A stretch of DNA of 12,857 nucleotides. It comes from CAG-791 sp045117315. Its GTDB lineage: Bacteria > Bacillota > Clostridia > Lachnospirales > Lachnospiraceae. Positions within the stretch are counted from its first letter, which is position 1. Every line of letters begins with the position of its first letter. The position numbers were made by a program, and so were the translations under genes. The stretch covers positions 1 to 12,857 of the forward strand of contig JBGUNJ010000184.1 in the NCBI GenBank assembly GCA_045117315.1, in the 5' to 3' direction. Positions 1-6,735 of the stretch are shown here, in pieces. Below the pieces are notes generated by a model. It had not been told where the DNA came from. It saw only the letters and a program-made list of their open reading frames with translations, and ran no database searches.

Positions 1-2384
1 GCCTTCTCGATCTCCTGGGAAGTCAGTGTCTTCTCATTGGAGCCGATCACCAGGCGGATGGTCACGGACTTCTTGCCGGCAGGGATCTGTTTTCCTCTGT
101 ACTCGTCTACGAAGGAAGCGGCCTTGACCAGGGCGGAAGCTTTCTTCTTGCCCATGATGACATCATAGATATCGCTCCAGACCGCGTTGGAGTCAAAGAG
201 CATGGAGATATCGAAGTCGTTCTCCGGATACTCGGCAAGGTGCTCGAAGCGGTTGGTCCTGGATTTCAGGGGCTGCAGCTTTGTGGCGTCGATCTCGAAG
301 AGCATGACGGACAGGTTCTTGATGCCGCAGTCCATGGAGACCTTCTTGGCCACCAGGCCCAGGTCGCCGATCTTGTCGTCGCCCAGGAAAATGTTGAGCC
401 AGACCACGTTGTCGGACCAGACGGGCTTTTCTTCTTTGCGGAAAGTGAAGCCGGTCATGTGGGTGTAGCGGGGCATATACTCGAGCACGCCCTTGGCCTC
501 GCGGAAGAGCTCATCGATCTTCCTGGTGCTGCTGGCAAAAGCAGCCGCAATGTGTCTCTTCTGCTCGGGAAGGGACTCGGTGGGATCGTAGGGAGAGCTG
601 TAATTTCTGTCAAAGAAGACCTGCGCCTCCTCGAAGATGGAGAAGTCGTTGAAATAGCGCTCGTTCTTGACCACTGCCTCGCAGAGGTTGGGAAGCAGGG
701 AGGAGCGGATATAGCTGAGGTCGGGTGCCGGCGGTGTGGACAGACGCAGAACGCCGTCCGTGTTCTGGAGAACGGCGTTGACAAAGACGTCATTCATCCA
801 GGGATAGGTGTAGACTTCCTGCATGCCGCAGCGGATGGCCAGATATTCCTTGATATTGCGGATCAGATCCTGATCCTTCTGGTTGATCGCGCCCTCGAAA
901 GCGGTCGTGAAAGAAGTGGCCTCGAAGTTGTCGTAGCCATACATTCTGGCGACCTCTTCCATCACGTCGTCCTTGATGGAAATATCGCCGGTGGATCGCC
1001 AGGTGGGAGCAGTGACGTGCATGTTGTCGCCGTCGATCTCAACGTCGAAGCCGAGGATCTCCAGTTTGCCCCTGATCACGTCATTTTCCAGGTGCTTTCC
1101 CAGTCTCTTTTCCAACCATGCCAGGCTGACGTCGATCTGGGCGCGCTCGAGCTTCTTCTCATAGCGGTCGCAGAAGCCGGTCACCTTCATTTCGGGATAG
1201 AGCTCTTTGAAGAACTCCATGGACAGAGCCAGGGCCTGGTCGCATCTCTCAGGATCGACAGCCTTCTCATATCTGGAAGAAGCCTCTGTGCGGTTGTCAT
1301 AGCGGAGAGCGGTCCTGCGGATGCCGGTCGCTTCAAAGTTGGCCACTTCCAGGATGACGCGCTCGGTCTTGGGCAGGATGGAGTCCTTGGAGCCGCCCAT
1401 GACGCCTGCAAGGGCGACGGGGCCCTCAGAGTCGGTGATCACCAGGTCATCTGTGCAGAGCTCGAGTTCCTTGTCATTGAGCAGAAGGAGTTTCTCTCCC
1501 TCTTTGGCGCGGCGCACGACGATGTGGTCGGAGATATTGTCCGCGTCAAAAGCGTGGGTCGGATTGCCGGTCGCCAGCATGACATAGTTGGTGATGTCGA
1601 CAAGGGCATTGATGGGGCGCATGCCCACTTTCCAGATGCGGTTCTGCATCTTATAGGGAGAGGGCTTGACAGAGACGCCTTCCATCTCCACGCCGATGTA
1701 GCGGGGGCATCTGTCGCTGTCCTCAATCTCCACTTTGAAGTCGGACTGCACATCTGTCGTTAAGGGCTCAAACTTTTTCAGGGTGAGGTTATAGAGGGCC
1801 GCGATCTCACGGGCGATGCCGTAGTGTCCCCAGAGGTCGGGGCGGTTGGTCATGGACTTGTTGTCGATCTCGAGGAGAACGTCCTTGAGGTCCAGAGCGT
1901 CCGCCAGAGTGGTGCCTGCAGGCACTTCAAAGGCAGACAGGTCAAGGATCTCCGCCTCCTGGGAAGCCGGGAAAAGATCACCCAGTCCGATCTCATCAGA
2001 AGCGCAGATCATGCCGAAGGAAGCGACTCCGCGAAGCTTGCTGTTCTTGATTTCCACGGGCTCGCCTTCTCCGTGCCAGCGCACCAGGGCTCCGGGGCAG
2101 GCGACTGCCACGCGCATTCCCTCTTTGAGGTTGATGCCGCCGCACACGATGTCCTTGATCTCGTCGATGCCGATATCGACCTTGCAGATGCGGAGCTTGT
2201 CAGCGTTGGGATGAGGCAGGACTTCGTTGATCACACCGACGACCATGTTGCGGAAGCGGTTCTCCATAAACTCCACATCCTCGACCTCAACGGTGTCCAT
2301 CGTAAGGTCATAAGCCAGTTTCTTTAAATCTGTATCTGCAGGGAGGTCCACATAATCCCTGATCCAGGATAATGATAATTTCAT
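1..2384 (-). CDS. pheT: Phenylalanine--tRNA ligase beta subunit (3' end cut off by the window edge)
   Basis: This is the beta subunit of the alpha2-beta2 cytosolic enzyme that charges tRNA-Phe; beta carries tRNA-binding and editing domains. The frame is open from the ATG at 2384 to base 1, giving 794 codons, so only roughly the last 20-30 residues should be missing. Visible parts in order are: the N-terminal coiled segment starting MKLSLSWIRDYVDLP; the OB-fold tRNA-binding domain at about 45-150 (VGVINEVLPHPNADKL); the stretch EIDNKSMTNRPDLWGHYG at about 172-189; the B3/B4 editing domain to about 390; B5; the catalytic-like core (YPWMNDVFVN); and the start of the C-terminal anticodon-binding FDX-ACB domain. 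AGAGGA seven bases before the ATG is the ribosome binding site. It follows pheS by 177 bases and is presumably co-transcribed from the T-box promoter. The sequence resembles a less common PheT type, see findings. Family assignment is near certain. Confidence 0.96.
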   Translation of the reverse strand, partial: MKLSLSWIRDYVDLPADTDLKKLAYDLTMDTVEVEDVEFMENRFRNMVVGVINEVLPHPNADKLRICKVDIGIDEIKDIVCGGINLKEGMRVAVACPGALVRWHGEGEPVEIKNSKLRGVASFGMICASDEIGLGDLFPASQEAEILDLSAFEVPAGTTLADALDLKDVLLEIDNKSMTNRPDLWGHYGIAREIAALYNLTLKKFEPLTTDVQSDFKVEIEDSDRCPRYIGVEMEGVSVKPSPYKMQNRIWKVGMRPINALVDITNYVMLATGNPTHAFDADNISDHIVVRRAKEGEKLLLLNDKELELCTDDLVITDSEGPVALAGVMGGSKDSILPKTERVILEVANFEATGIRRTALRYDNRTEASSRYEKAVDPERCDQALALSMEFFKELYPEMKVTGFCDRYEKKLERAQIDVSLAWLEKRLGKHLENDVIRGKLEILGFDVEIDGDNMHVTAPTWRSTGDISIKDDVMEEVARMYGYDNFEATSFTTAFEGAINQKDQDLIRNIKEYLAIRCGMQEVYTYPWMNDVFVNAVLQNTDGVLRLSTPPAPDLSYIRSSLLPNLCEAVVKNERYFNDFSIFEEAQVFFDRNYSSPYDPTESLPEQKRHIAAAFASSTRKIDELFREAKGVLEYMPRYTHMTGFTFRKEEKPVWSDNVVWLNIFLGDDKIGDLGLVAKKVSMDCGIKNLSVMLFEIDATKLQPLKSRTNRFEHLAEYPENDFDISMLFDSNAVWSDIYDVIMGKKKASALVKAASFVDEYRGKQIPAGKKSVTIRLVIGSNEKTLTSQEIEK

Positions 2385-2400
2385 ATTTTATTCCTCTTCT

Positions 2401-2500
2401 ATTCCTCTCTATCTTCTCTATTCGAATAATGTCGAATAGTGCCGAATATTTCCAAATATCTCCGTACGTTTTCCTGATTGTTCCCGGTTGTTTTTCCCGG
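2401..2500. repeat. Degenerate 10-base periodic repeats in the pheS-pheT spacer
   Basis: Four consecutive decamers at 2421-2460 read ttcgaataat, gtcgaatagt, gccgaatatt and tccaaatatc, sharing a CGAATA core with a period of exactly 10. Further decamers at 2471-2500 (ttcctgattg, ttcccggttg) continue the rhythm less clearly. On the left, 2390-2420 holds TTCCTCTNCTAT-like repeats. The block lies in the mRNA between pheS and pheT. Its function is unknown. It may be slippage-derived low-complexity sequence that lengthens the spacer. Confidence 0.6.
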
Positions 2501-2504
2501 ATTT

Positions 2505-2522
2505 CCCCGATTGATTTCGGGG
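2505..2522 (-). other. Short hairpin in the pheS-pheT spacer
   Basis: CCCCGA at 2505-2510 and TCGGGG at 2517-2522 form a 6-bp stem with a six-base loop, about 40 bases after the pheS stop codon in the transcript. No T-run follows on the minus strand, so it does not look like a terminator. It could be a processing or stability element. Confidence 0.35.
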
Positions 2523-2561
2523 TCGTTTACGGGTATTTTTTATGTTCCGGGGGACTGCTGA

Positions 2562-3599
2562 TTACCTGAACTGTTTCAGGAAGCGCAGGTCCGCGCTGTG
2601 GAACAGTCTGACATCATCGACGCCGTAACGCATCATGACCAGTCTGTCCAGGCCGATATTTACATAGAATCCGGTGTACTCATCGGGATCCAGGCCTGCG
2701 GCGCGCAGTACGTTGGGATGAGGGGAACCTCCGGGCATGACTTCGATCCAGCCGACATGTTTGCAGACGCTGCAGCCTTTGCCGCCGCAGACCTGGCACT
2801 GCATGTCGATCTCAAATCCGGGCTCGACGAAGGGGAAGAAGCCGGAGCGCATGCGGACGGGCACATCCGTGCCGAACACCTTGCTCAGGATGCTCTTGAT
2901 CATGACCTTGCCGGAAGTAAAGGTGATGTCTTTGTCGACGATGAGTGCCTCATACTGGAAGAAGGCTCTCTCGTGGTGGGCATCCGTGGTCTCGTTGCGG
3001 TAGACACGGCCGGGATATACGAAGCGGTAAGGGGGCTTGTGTGTCTGCATGTAGCGCACACTGCCGCCGGTCAGGTGAGGGCGGAGGCAGAGCTTCTCGT
3101 TTGTGCCGCCGCTGTCGTGCCCCTCCAGCCAGTAGGTGTCCATGCTCTCACGGGCGGGGTGATTCTGAGGGAAATTCAGCTTGTCGAAAGCGTACATTTC
3201 ACTGGTGATATCATCCTCCTGATAAATCTCAAAGCCCATGGAACGGAAGGCGTCGTTGAGGTCATAGCACATCTGTGTAATCGGATGAAGACCGCCGCCG
3301 GAGGGCATGATGCCCGGTACAGAGCAGTCAAAATCGGGAGACACTTCGGAAGCCTTGAGCTTGAGTTCCATCCTCTTGCTGTCGATCAGTTCTGTGACCT
3401 GATTCTTGGCCTGGTTGAGCAGCTTGCCCATCTGGGGACGATCCTTGGGATCCAGTTTGGGAAGCTCCTTCATCAGAGAACTCAGAGAGCCCTGTTTGCC
3501 GACAAATGCGCCCTTGACGTTCTGCAACTCGCTCTCACTGGCAGCTTTCTCGATCCTCTCTTTCACTTCCGATAAAATGTCATTAATCTTATCGATCAT
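2562..3599 (-). CDS. pheS: Phenylalanine--tRNA ligase alpha subunit
   Basis: This is the catalytic alpha subunit (class II fold) that activates phenylalanine with ATP and transfers it to tRNA-Phe. It has 345 residues, close to the usual ~340. An N-terminal coiled coil (1-90) is followed by the aminoacylation core. Visible are HPITQ (105-109), the LNFPQNHPARESMDT segment (141-155), motif 2 around RNETTDAHHERAFFQYE (201-217), FVEP (257-260), a CxxC-x4-CxxC cluster (268-279, a possible metal knuckle), and motif 3 as GLDRL (316-320). The start was chosen at 3599 because GGAG lies seven bases upstream and MIDKINDILSEVKERI is a typical PheS N-terminus. The frame is open further upstream, but that part is leader RNA. 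A T-box controls expression. Several motifs differ from the common Firmicutes form (LRPHLTGGSVR at 172-182, GLDRL rather than GLERI), suggesting a divergent lineage. Confidence 0.97.
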   Translation of the reverse strand: MIDKINDILSEVKERIEKAASESELQNVKGAFVGKQGSLSSLMKELPKLDPKDRPQMGKLLNQAKNQVTELIDSKRMELKLKASEVSPDFDCSVPGIMPSGGGLHPITQMCYDLNDAFRSMGFEIYQEDDITSEMYAFDKLNFPQNHPARESMDTYWLEGHDSGGTNEKLCLRPHLTGGSVRYMQTHKPPYRFVYPGRVYRNETTDAHHERAFFQYEALIVDKDITFTSGKVMIKSILSKVFGTDVPVRMRSGFFPFVEPGFEIDMQCQVCGGKGCSVCKHVGWIEVMPGGSPHPNVLRAAGLDPDEYTGFYVNIGLDRLVMMRYGVDDVRLFHSADLRFLKQFR

Positions 3600-3684
3600 T
3601 GCAATACTCCTTTCCTTTATACCCTTATACCGCTTAAAGCGTATTTTTCTGATTGATCGGTACCCGGCAGGACCGCTTTCGGGA

Positions 3685-3706
3685 ATACATTGCACAGGTA
3701 ATGTAT
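3685..3706 (-). other. Hairpin in the pheS leader after the T-box terminator
   Basis: ATACATT at 3685-3691 and AATGTAT at 3700-3706 form a 7-bp inverted repeat with an 8-base loop. It lies in the 198-base stretch between the T-box terminator and the pheS start. The same stretch holds a segment complementary to the T-box core (3709-3718, see findings). No gene is visible here. Confidence 0.4.
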
Positions 3707-3797
3707 ATAAAAGGGTGGATATTTCTCTTCCGCCCTCTGCCCCCGGCCGGCCCGCGTCCGCCGCAAGACGGAAAGTACATTTCGCAGGTCGTGCCAT

Positions 3798-3826
3798 AAA
3801 AAAATCCCCTGCATACATGCAAGGGA
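3798..3826 (-). terminator. Attenuator terminator of the pheS T-box
   Basis: On the minus strand an 8-bp stem (3819-3826 with 3805-3812, one G-U pair) with a six-base loop is followed by seven T residues (3798-3804). The 5' arm includes the CCCTT that would otherwise pair with the T-box AAGGG to make the antiterminator, so the two structures are mutually exclusive. Confidence 0.92.
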
Positions 3827-4185
3827 CGATCAAAATCAAAATCGCGGTACCACCCTTTTTCGGAGCATTTCTGTCTGTCATGCTCCGCACTCGTTTCGTG
3901 CACTGTTATTTTTGCCGCACAGGCATCCCGCTTAACATGTTTTTCAGCAGCTTCCGGTATGCAGATCGGGGAATCTCCGGTCACAAATCACGAAAGCCGG
4001 AGCAGTATAAGTTCTGTTTCTAAAAAAACGAACTGCAGAACCGCTCTCTGAAAAATATTTTTCACGGAAAAGCTCCCATACTGAAACTTCCGAAAAGGTT
4101 CATGCGGAATGCTTCCAGCCAGCGGCATTCCTTCTCTGTCGCACTACGCCTCCCGTACTCACGTATGTTCAACGCCTAAAAAACG
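3798..4185 (-). promoter_or_regulatory. T-box leader riboswitch for tRNA-Phe
   Basis: The conserved T-box sequence AAGGGTGGTACCGCG is present on the minus strand at 3843-3857. Its UGGU bulge would pair with the ACCA end of uncharged tRNA. Immediately 5' is an 8-bp stem III (3861-3868 with 3880-3887), and 3' lie CGTCCCT and the terminator. Stem I contains an AGTA element, an apical hairpin with GGAATGC/GCATTCC arms, and a probable specifier UUC (Phe) at 4092-4094 within CCTTTTCGGAA. Uncharged tRNA-Phe would stabilise the antiterminator and allow pheS-pheT transcription. About 385 bases from probable start to terminator is long for the class. An extra hairpin (CTCCGG...CCGGAG, about 3973-4001) lies between stem I and the T-box. 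The specifier register was assigned by eye, but Phe fits the downstream genes. Confidence 0.93.
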
Positions 4186-4190
4186 TGACT

Positions 4191-4219
4191 ATTATTGCAC
4201 GCTTTCATGCTTTTGTCAA
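4191..4219 (-). promoter_or_regulatory. Sigma-A promoter of the pheS-pheT operon
   Basis: Minus strand: a perfect TTGACA at 4214-4219, a 17-base spacer and AATAAT (5 of 6 to consensus) at 4191-4196. The predicted start near 4184 lies just before T-box stem I. The -35 box directly abuts and partly shares the T-rich tail of the upstream terminator hairpin. Confidence 0.88.
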
Positions 4220-4253
4220 ACAAAAGCGGGCCGCTCCCGAAGGGACGGCCCGC
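4218..4253 (-). terminator. Rho-independent terminator downstream of glgA
   Basis: On the minus strand an 8-bp GC stem (GCGGGCCG/CGGCCCGC, 4246-4253 with 4226-4233) is extended by TCCC-TTCG-GGAG with one mismatch and a UUCG tetraloop. It is followed by TTTTGTTT. It lies 230 bases beyond the glgA stop and insulates glgA from the pheS promoter that begins in its tail. The opposite strand lacks a T-run after the hairpin. Confidence 0.85.
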
Positions 4254-4344
4254 CAGAATCCTGCGGATTATTTTTCAGCACACATCAAATGATTTTCATG
4301 TGCGCTGCTTTACTCACTATGAGTGCTCTTTTATTGTCTGTCTG

Positions 4345-4465
4345 ACCAGTCAGTCTTCCTGATCAGTCAGTCCATAAATCAAGTCAGTATTTCTGATTAT
4401 CCAGGCAGTCCGTATGTAAAGTCGCCTTTCTGTTTTTCAGGTCAGCCTGTCCAATCAGTCAGTCC
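4345..4465. repeat. Scattered TCAGTCAGTC repeats in the glgA 3' region
   Basis: In the 230 bases between the glgA stop and its terminator, the motif CAGTCAGTC recurs at about 4347-4355, 4364-4372 and 4455-4463, with shorter relatives (GTCAGT at 4383, GCAGTCC at 4405, GTCAGCC at 4441). ATCAGTCAGTCC occurs twice exactly. No coding frame, hairpin or protein site is evident. It would be part of the glgA 3' untranslated region. Confidence 0.5.
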
Positions 4466-4483
4466 GGCTGTCTGATCCGGTTC

Positions 4484-6433
4484 TTACTGTGTCATCTCCA
4501 CATAGAGTGCGCGGTACTTCTTGGCGGAATTCTCCCAGGAGACGTCCTTGGCCATGTCGCGGCGGACCATGTCATCCCATCTGTCGCGCTCGGTGAAGTA
4601 GAGGGTCTTGGCTCTGTTGATCGCATCGAGCAGCAGACCTGCCTCGTATCTGTCAAATGTGAATCCGTTGCCTTCGTTGGTGTACTGGTTGTAGGGATCT
4701 ACCGTATCCTTGAGGCCGCCGGTTTCACGCACAATCGGCACGGTGCCGTAGTGCATGGCGATCAGCTGTGTCAGGCCGCAGGGCTCAAACTGGGAAGGAA
4801 CCAGCAGGGCATCCGAGCCGGCGTAGATCTTGTGAGCTCTGCCCTCATCATACATGATGTTGGAGCAGACGCTTCCCTTGTAGGCGCCCTCGTAATAGCG
4901 GAAGGAATCCTCGTACACATCGTCGCCGGTTCCCAGAACCACGATCTGAGTGTTGCCGTCGATCAGATCCGGGATCACGGCGTTGACCAGATCCAGACCC
5001 TTCTGGTTGGTCAGACGGGAGATCAGGCCGATGACGAATTTGCCCTCGTCCTTCTCGAGTCCCAGCTCTTCCTGCAGAGCCAGCTTGTTGGCTTTCTTTT
5101 TCTCAATGACAGTGTTGATGTCATACTGCTCTGCCAGCAGGGAATCTGTAGCGGTATCCCACATTCCGTAATCGATGCCGTTGATGATTCCGCGCAGCTT
5201 TCCTGCGTGATAGCGAAGGTGGGCATCCAGGTTCTCGCCGTAGAAAGGTGTCTGGATCTCGCCCGCGTATGTTTCGCTGACGGTCGAGATCATATTGGAA
5301 TAGGTGAGGCCGCCCTTGAACATGTTGGCATCATTGAAGCCCTGTTTCAGAGCGTCTTTGTTAAAGACATAATCCGGAAGTCCGGACCAGTATTTGATGG
5401 TAGGGATATCATAGATACCCTGGAAGCGCAGGTTGTGGATGGTGATCATGACCTTGGAGCGGCTGATCGGTGTATCCGCGAACATGGTGCGCAGATAGAT
5501 CGGGACCAGGCCTGCCTGCCAGTCGTGGCAGTGGATCACATCCGGGATCCAGTCCATATAGTTGAGAGCCGCGAGGGCTGCTTTTCCGAAATAGCAGAAC
5601 TTAGGAATATCGTCGATCAGGTTGGTATAAGGCTTGCCTTCGCTGAAGAACTCCTCGTTGTCGATGAAGTCATAGACAACGCCGTCCCAGACATACTCCA
5701 TAATTCCGACATAATATCTCTTGCCGTCCGCGCAGAGATCCATATCGAAGGCTCCGCGATAGACCATCTTCTCCTGATACTTGTCAGGGATACATTTGTA
5801 CCTGGGCAGGATGACCCTGACGTCGCAGTTCTGTCCGATCAGAGCCTTGGGCAGGGCGTACATGACATCGCCCAGACCGCCGGTCTTGACGAAGGGATAG
5901 CACTCGGAGCCGATGAAGGCGATGCTTCTTCTGGGCTGGGGGAGCTCGGGAGCGGGAGCTTCTTCGACCACTTCCTCGACGGGAGCTGCCTCAACAGGAG
6001 CCGCTTCTGCTGCAGGAGCTGCCTCAACGGGAGCCGCCTCTGCTGCGGGAGCTGCCTCGACAGGAGCTGCCGCTGCTGCGGGAGCTGCTTCTGCTGCCTC
6101 AGCGGCTGCCTTCTTTGTAGTTCTCTTTCTTGTGGTAGTCTTTTTAGGTGCTGCCGCCTTTTTTGTTTTCTTTGTCGCAGCCATCTTCTCTTCCGCCTCT
6201 GTCACGGCTTCGGCATCGGCTTTCTTCTTCGAAGCTGTTGTCTTCTTTGTCGCTGTGGTCTTCTTAGCGGCAGTTTTGCGTTTCTTGGGAGCGGGTTTCT
6301 CCTCAGCCTTCTCCGCTGCAGCTTCCGCCTTTACTTCAACTGCTGCGTCATCCTTCTTCGCTTCCACTTCCGCTGCCTTGGTCTCGGCAGCCTTTACTGT
6401 CTCGGTTTCCGGTGTCGTTTTTTTAACGGCCAT
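4484..6433 (-). CDS. glgA: Glycogen synthase (ADP-glucose type) with a long Lys/Ala-rich N-terminal extension
   Basis: GT5 glycosyltransferase that adds glucose from ADP-glucose to growing alpha-1,4-glucan in the cytoplasm. The catalytic part covers residues 168-649 (482 aa, normal for GlgA): KTGGLGD at 183-189 (nucleotide-sugar loop), HCHDWQAG at 301-308, SRLTNQKGLD at 472-481, and the C-terminal EPCGLTQLIAM block at 550-560 followed by RETGGLKDTV. Residues 1-167 are extra. They contain KKTTATKKTTASKKK-like runs, as in histone H1-like tails, and then an A-P-V-E-A-A-P-A-A-E repeat. This part is predicted disordered and strongly charged. Start at 6433: AAAGGAG lies eight bases upstream, and the frame shows no better internal start with a ribosome binding site. 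No other glycogen gene is adjacent. It has its own promoter and terminator, so it is probably monocistronic. Enzyme identity is very secure; the role of the extension is unknown. Confidence 0.96.
   Translation of the reverse strand: MAVKKTTPETETVKAAETKAAEVEAKKDDAAVEVKAEAAAEKAEEKPAPKKRKTAAKKTTATKKTTASKKKADAEAVTEAEEKMAATKKTKKAAAPKKTTTRKRTTKKAAAEAAEAAPAAAAAPVEAAPAAEAAPVEAAPAAEAAPVEAAPVEEVVEEAPAPELPQPRRSIAFIGSECYPFVKTGGLGDVMYALPKALIGQNCDVRVILPRYKCIPDKYQEKMVYRGAFDMDLCADGKRYYVGIMEYVWDGVVYDFIDNEEFFSEGKPYTNLIDDIPKFCYFGKAALAALNYMDWIPDVIHCHDWQAGLVPIYLRTMFADTPISRSKVMITIHNLRFQGIYDIPTIKYWSGLPDYVFNKDALKQGFNDANMFKGGLTYSNMISTVSETYAGEIQTPFYGENLDAHLRYHAGKLRGIINGIDYGMWDTATDSLLAEQYDINTVIEKKKANKLALQEELGLEKDEGKFVIGLISRLTNQKGLDLVNAVIPDLIDGNTQIVVLGTGDDVYEDSFRYYEGAYKGSVCSNIMYDEGRAHKIYAGSDALLVPSQFEPCGLTQLIAMHYGTVPIVRETGGLKDTVDPYNQYTNEGNGFTFDRYEAGLLLDAINRAKTLYFTERDRWDDMVRRDMAKDVSWENSAKKYRALYVEMTQ
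5978..6091 (-). repeat. In-frame 30-base repeats encoding Ala/Pro/Glu decapeptides in glgA
   Basis: Codons 115-152 of glgA are about three to four imperfect copies of a 30-base unit translating to PVEAAPAAEA. The copies differ at synonymous third positions, so they are not a recent duplication. They form a linker between the lysine-rich head and the catalytic domain. Confidence 0.75.
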
Positions 6434-6502
6434 TTGACATTCTCCTTTATTATGAAAACAACAGTGAACACTGCAACATAAAAATACTACTGCATAGAAA
6501 CT

Positions 6503-6511
6503 ATTATAACA
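6503..6511 (-). promoter_or_regulatory. Extended -10 promoter of glgA
   Basis: Minus strand TGTTATAAT (extended -10 TG-N-TATAAT) at 6503-6511, about 70 bases before the glgA ATG. No good -35 box is found at 16-18 bases, which is tolerable for extended -10 promoters. The leader then holds a small CAGTG/CACTG hairpin and the AAAGGAG site. Confidence 0.65.
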
Positions 6512-6557
6512 TAGATACTGCGTTCATTTCTTTCTTTTATTCATTTTGTAAGCAGTG

Positions 6558-6690
6558 ATTTTGCGATTTTATGTCCGGTGATTTCGTTCATTTTACATCC
6601 TGCCATTTTGTGATTTCGTGTCCGGCTATTTTTGACACAGTGCAGGCTTTTTTGTAATTCCGTGTACGGCCATTTTGTGATTTCGTGTTT
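6558..6690. repeat. Direct repeats upstream of the glgA promoter
   Basis: The 302 bases between the 5'-nucleotidase stop and glgA hold no gene. They contain three to four imperfect copies of TTTTGTGATTTCGTGTCCGGC, near 6558-6578, 6606-6626, 6650-6670 and 6673-6688 (the last truncated), spaced by about 44-48 and then 23 bases. They lie just upstream of the glgA promoter, so they may be binding sites or simply duplicated sequence. No terminator hairpin with a T-run for the upstream gene was found here. Confidence 0.55.
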
Positions 6691-6735
6691 GTTTACGAAT
6701 CATTGCCGAAACAGGTCGTGATCTGTCAGGTTCTG

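Noticed and set aside
240..2327. Very long open frames on the plus strand (507 and 167 codons)
   Set aside because: They are antisense to pheT, whose domains are unmistakable. Strong G/C bias at third positions in pheT removes stop codons from the opposite strand. The translations look like no known protein and lack ribosome binding sites.
2598..3575. 325-codon plus-strand frame opposite pheS
   Set aside because: Shadow of pheS for the same composition reason; no recognisable motif.
3600..3890. N-terminal extension of PheS by 97 residues
   Set aside because: This stretch overlaps the T-box terminator and leader hairpins, while a good ribosome binding site and a family-typical start lie at 3599.
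4751..6481. 576-codon plus-strand frame and a 174-codon Ala/Ser/Phe-rich frame opposite glgA
   Set aside because: Both are antisense to the secure GlgA coding frame; the odd composition mirrors the Lys/Ala-rich extension.
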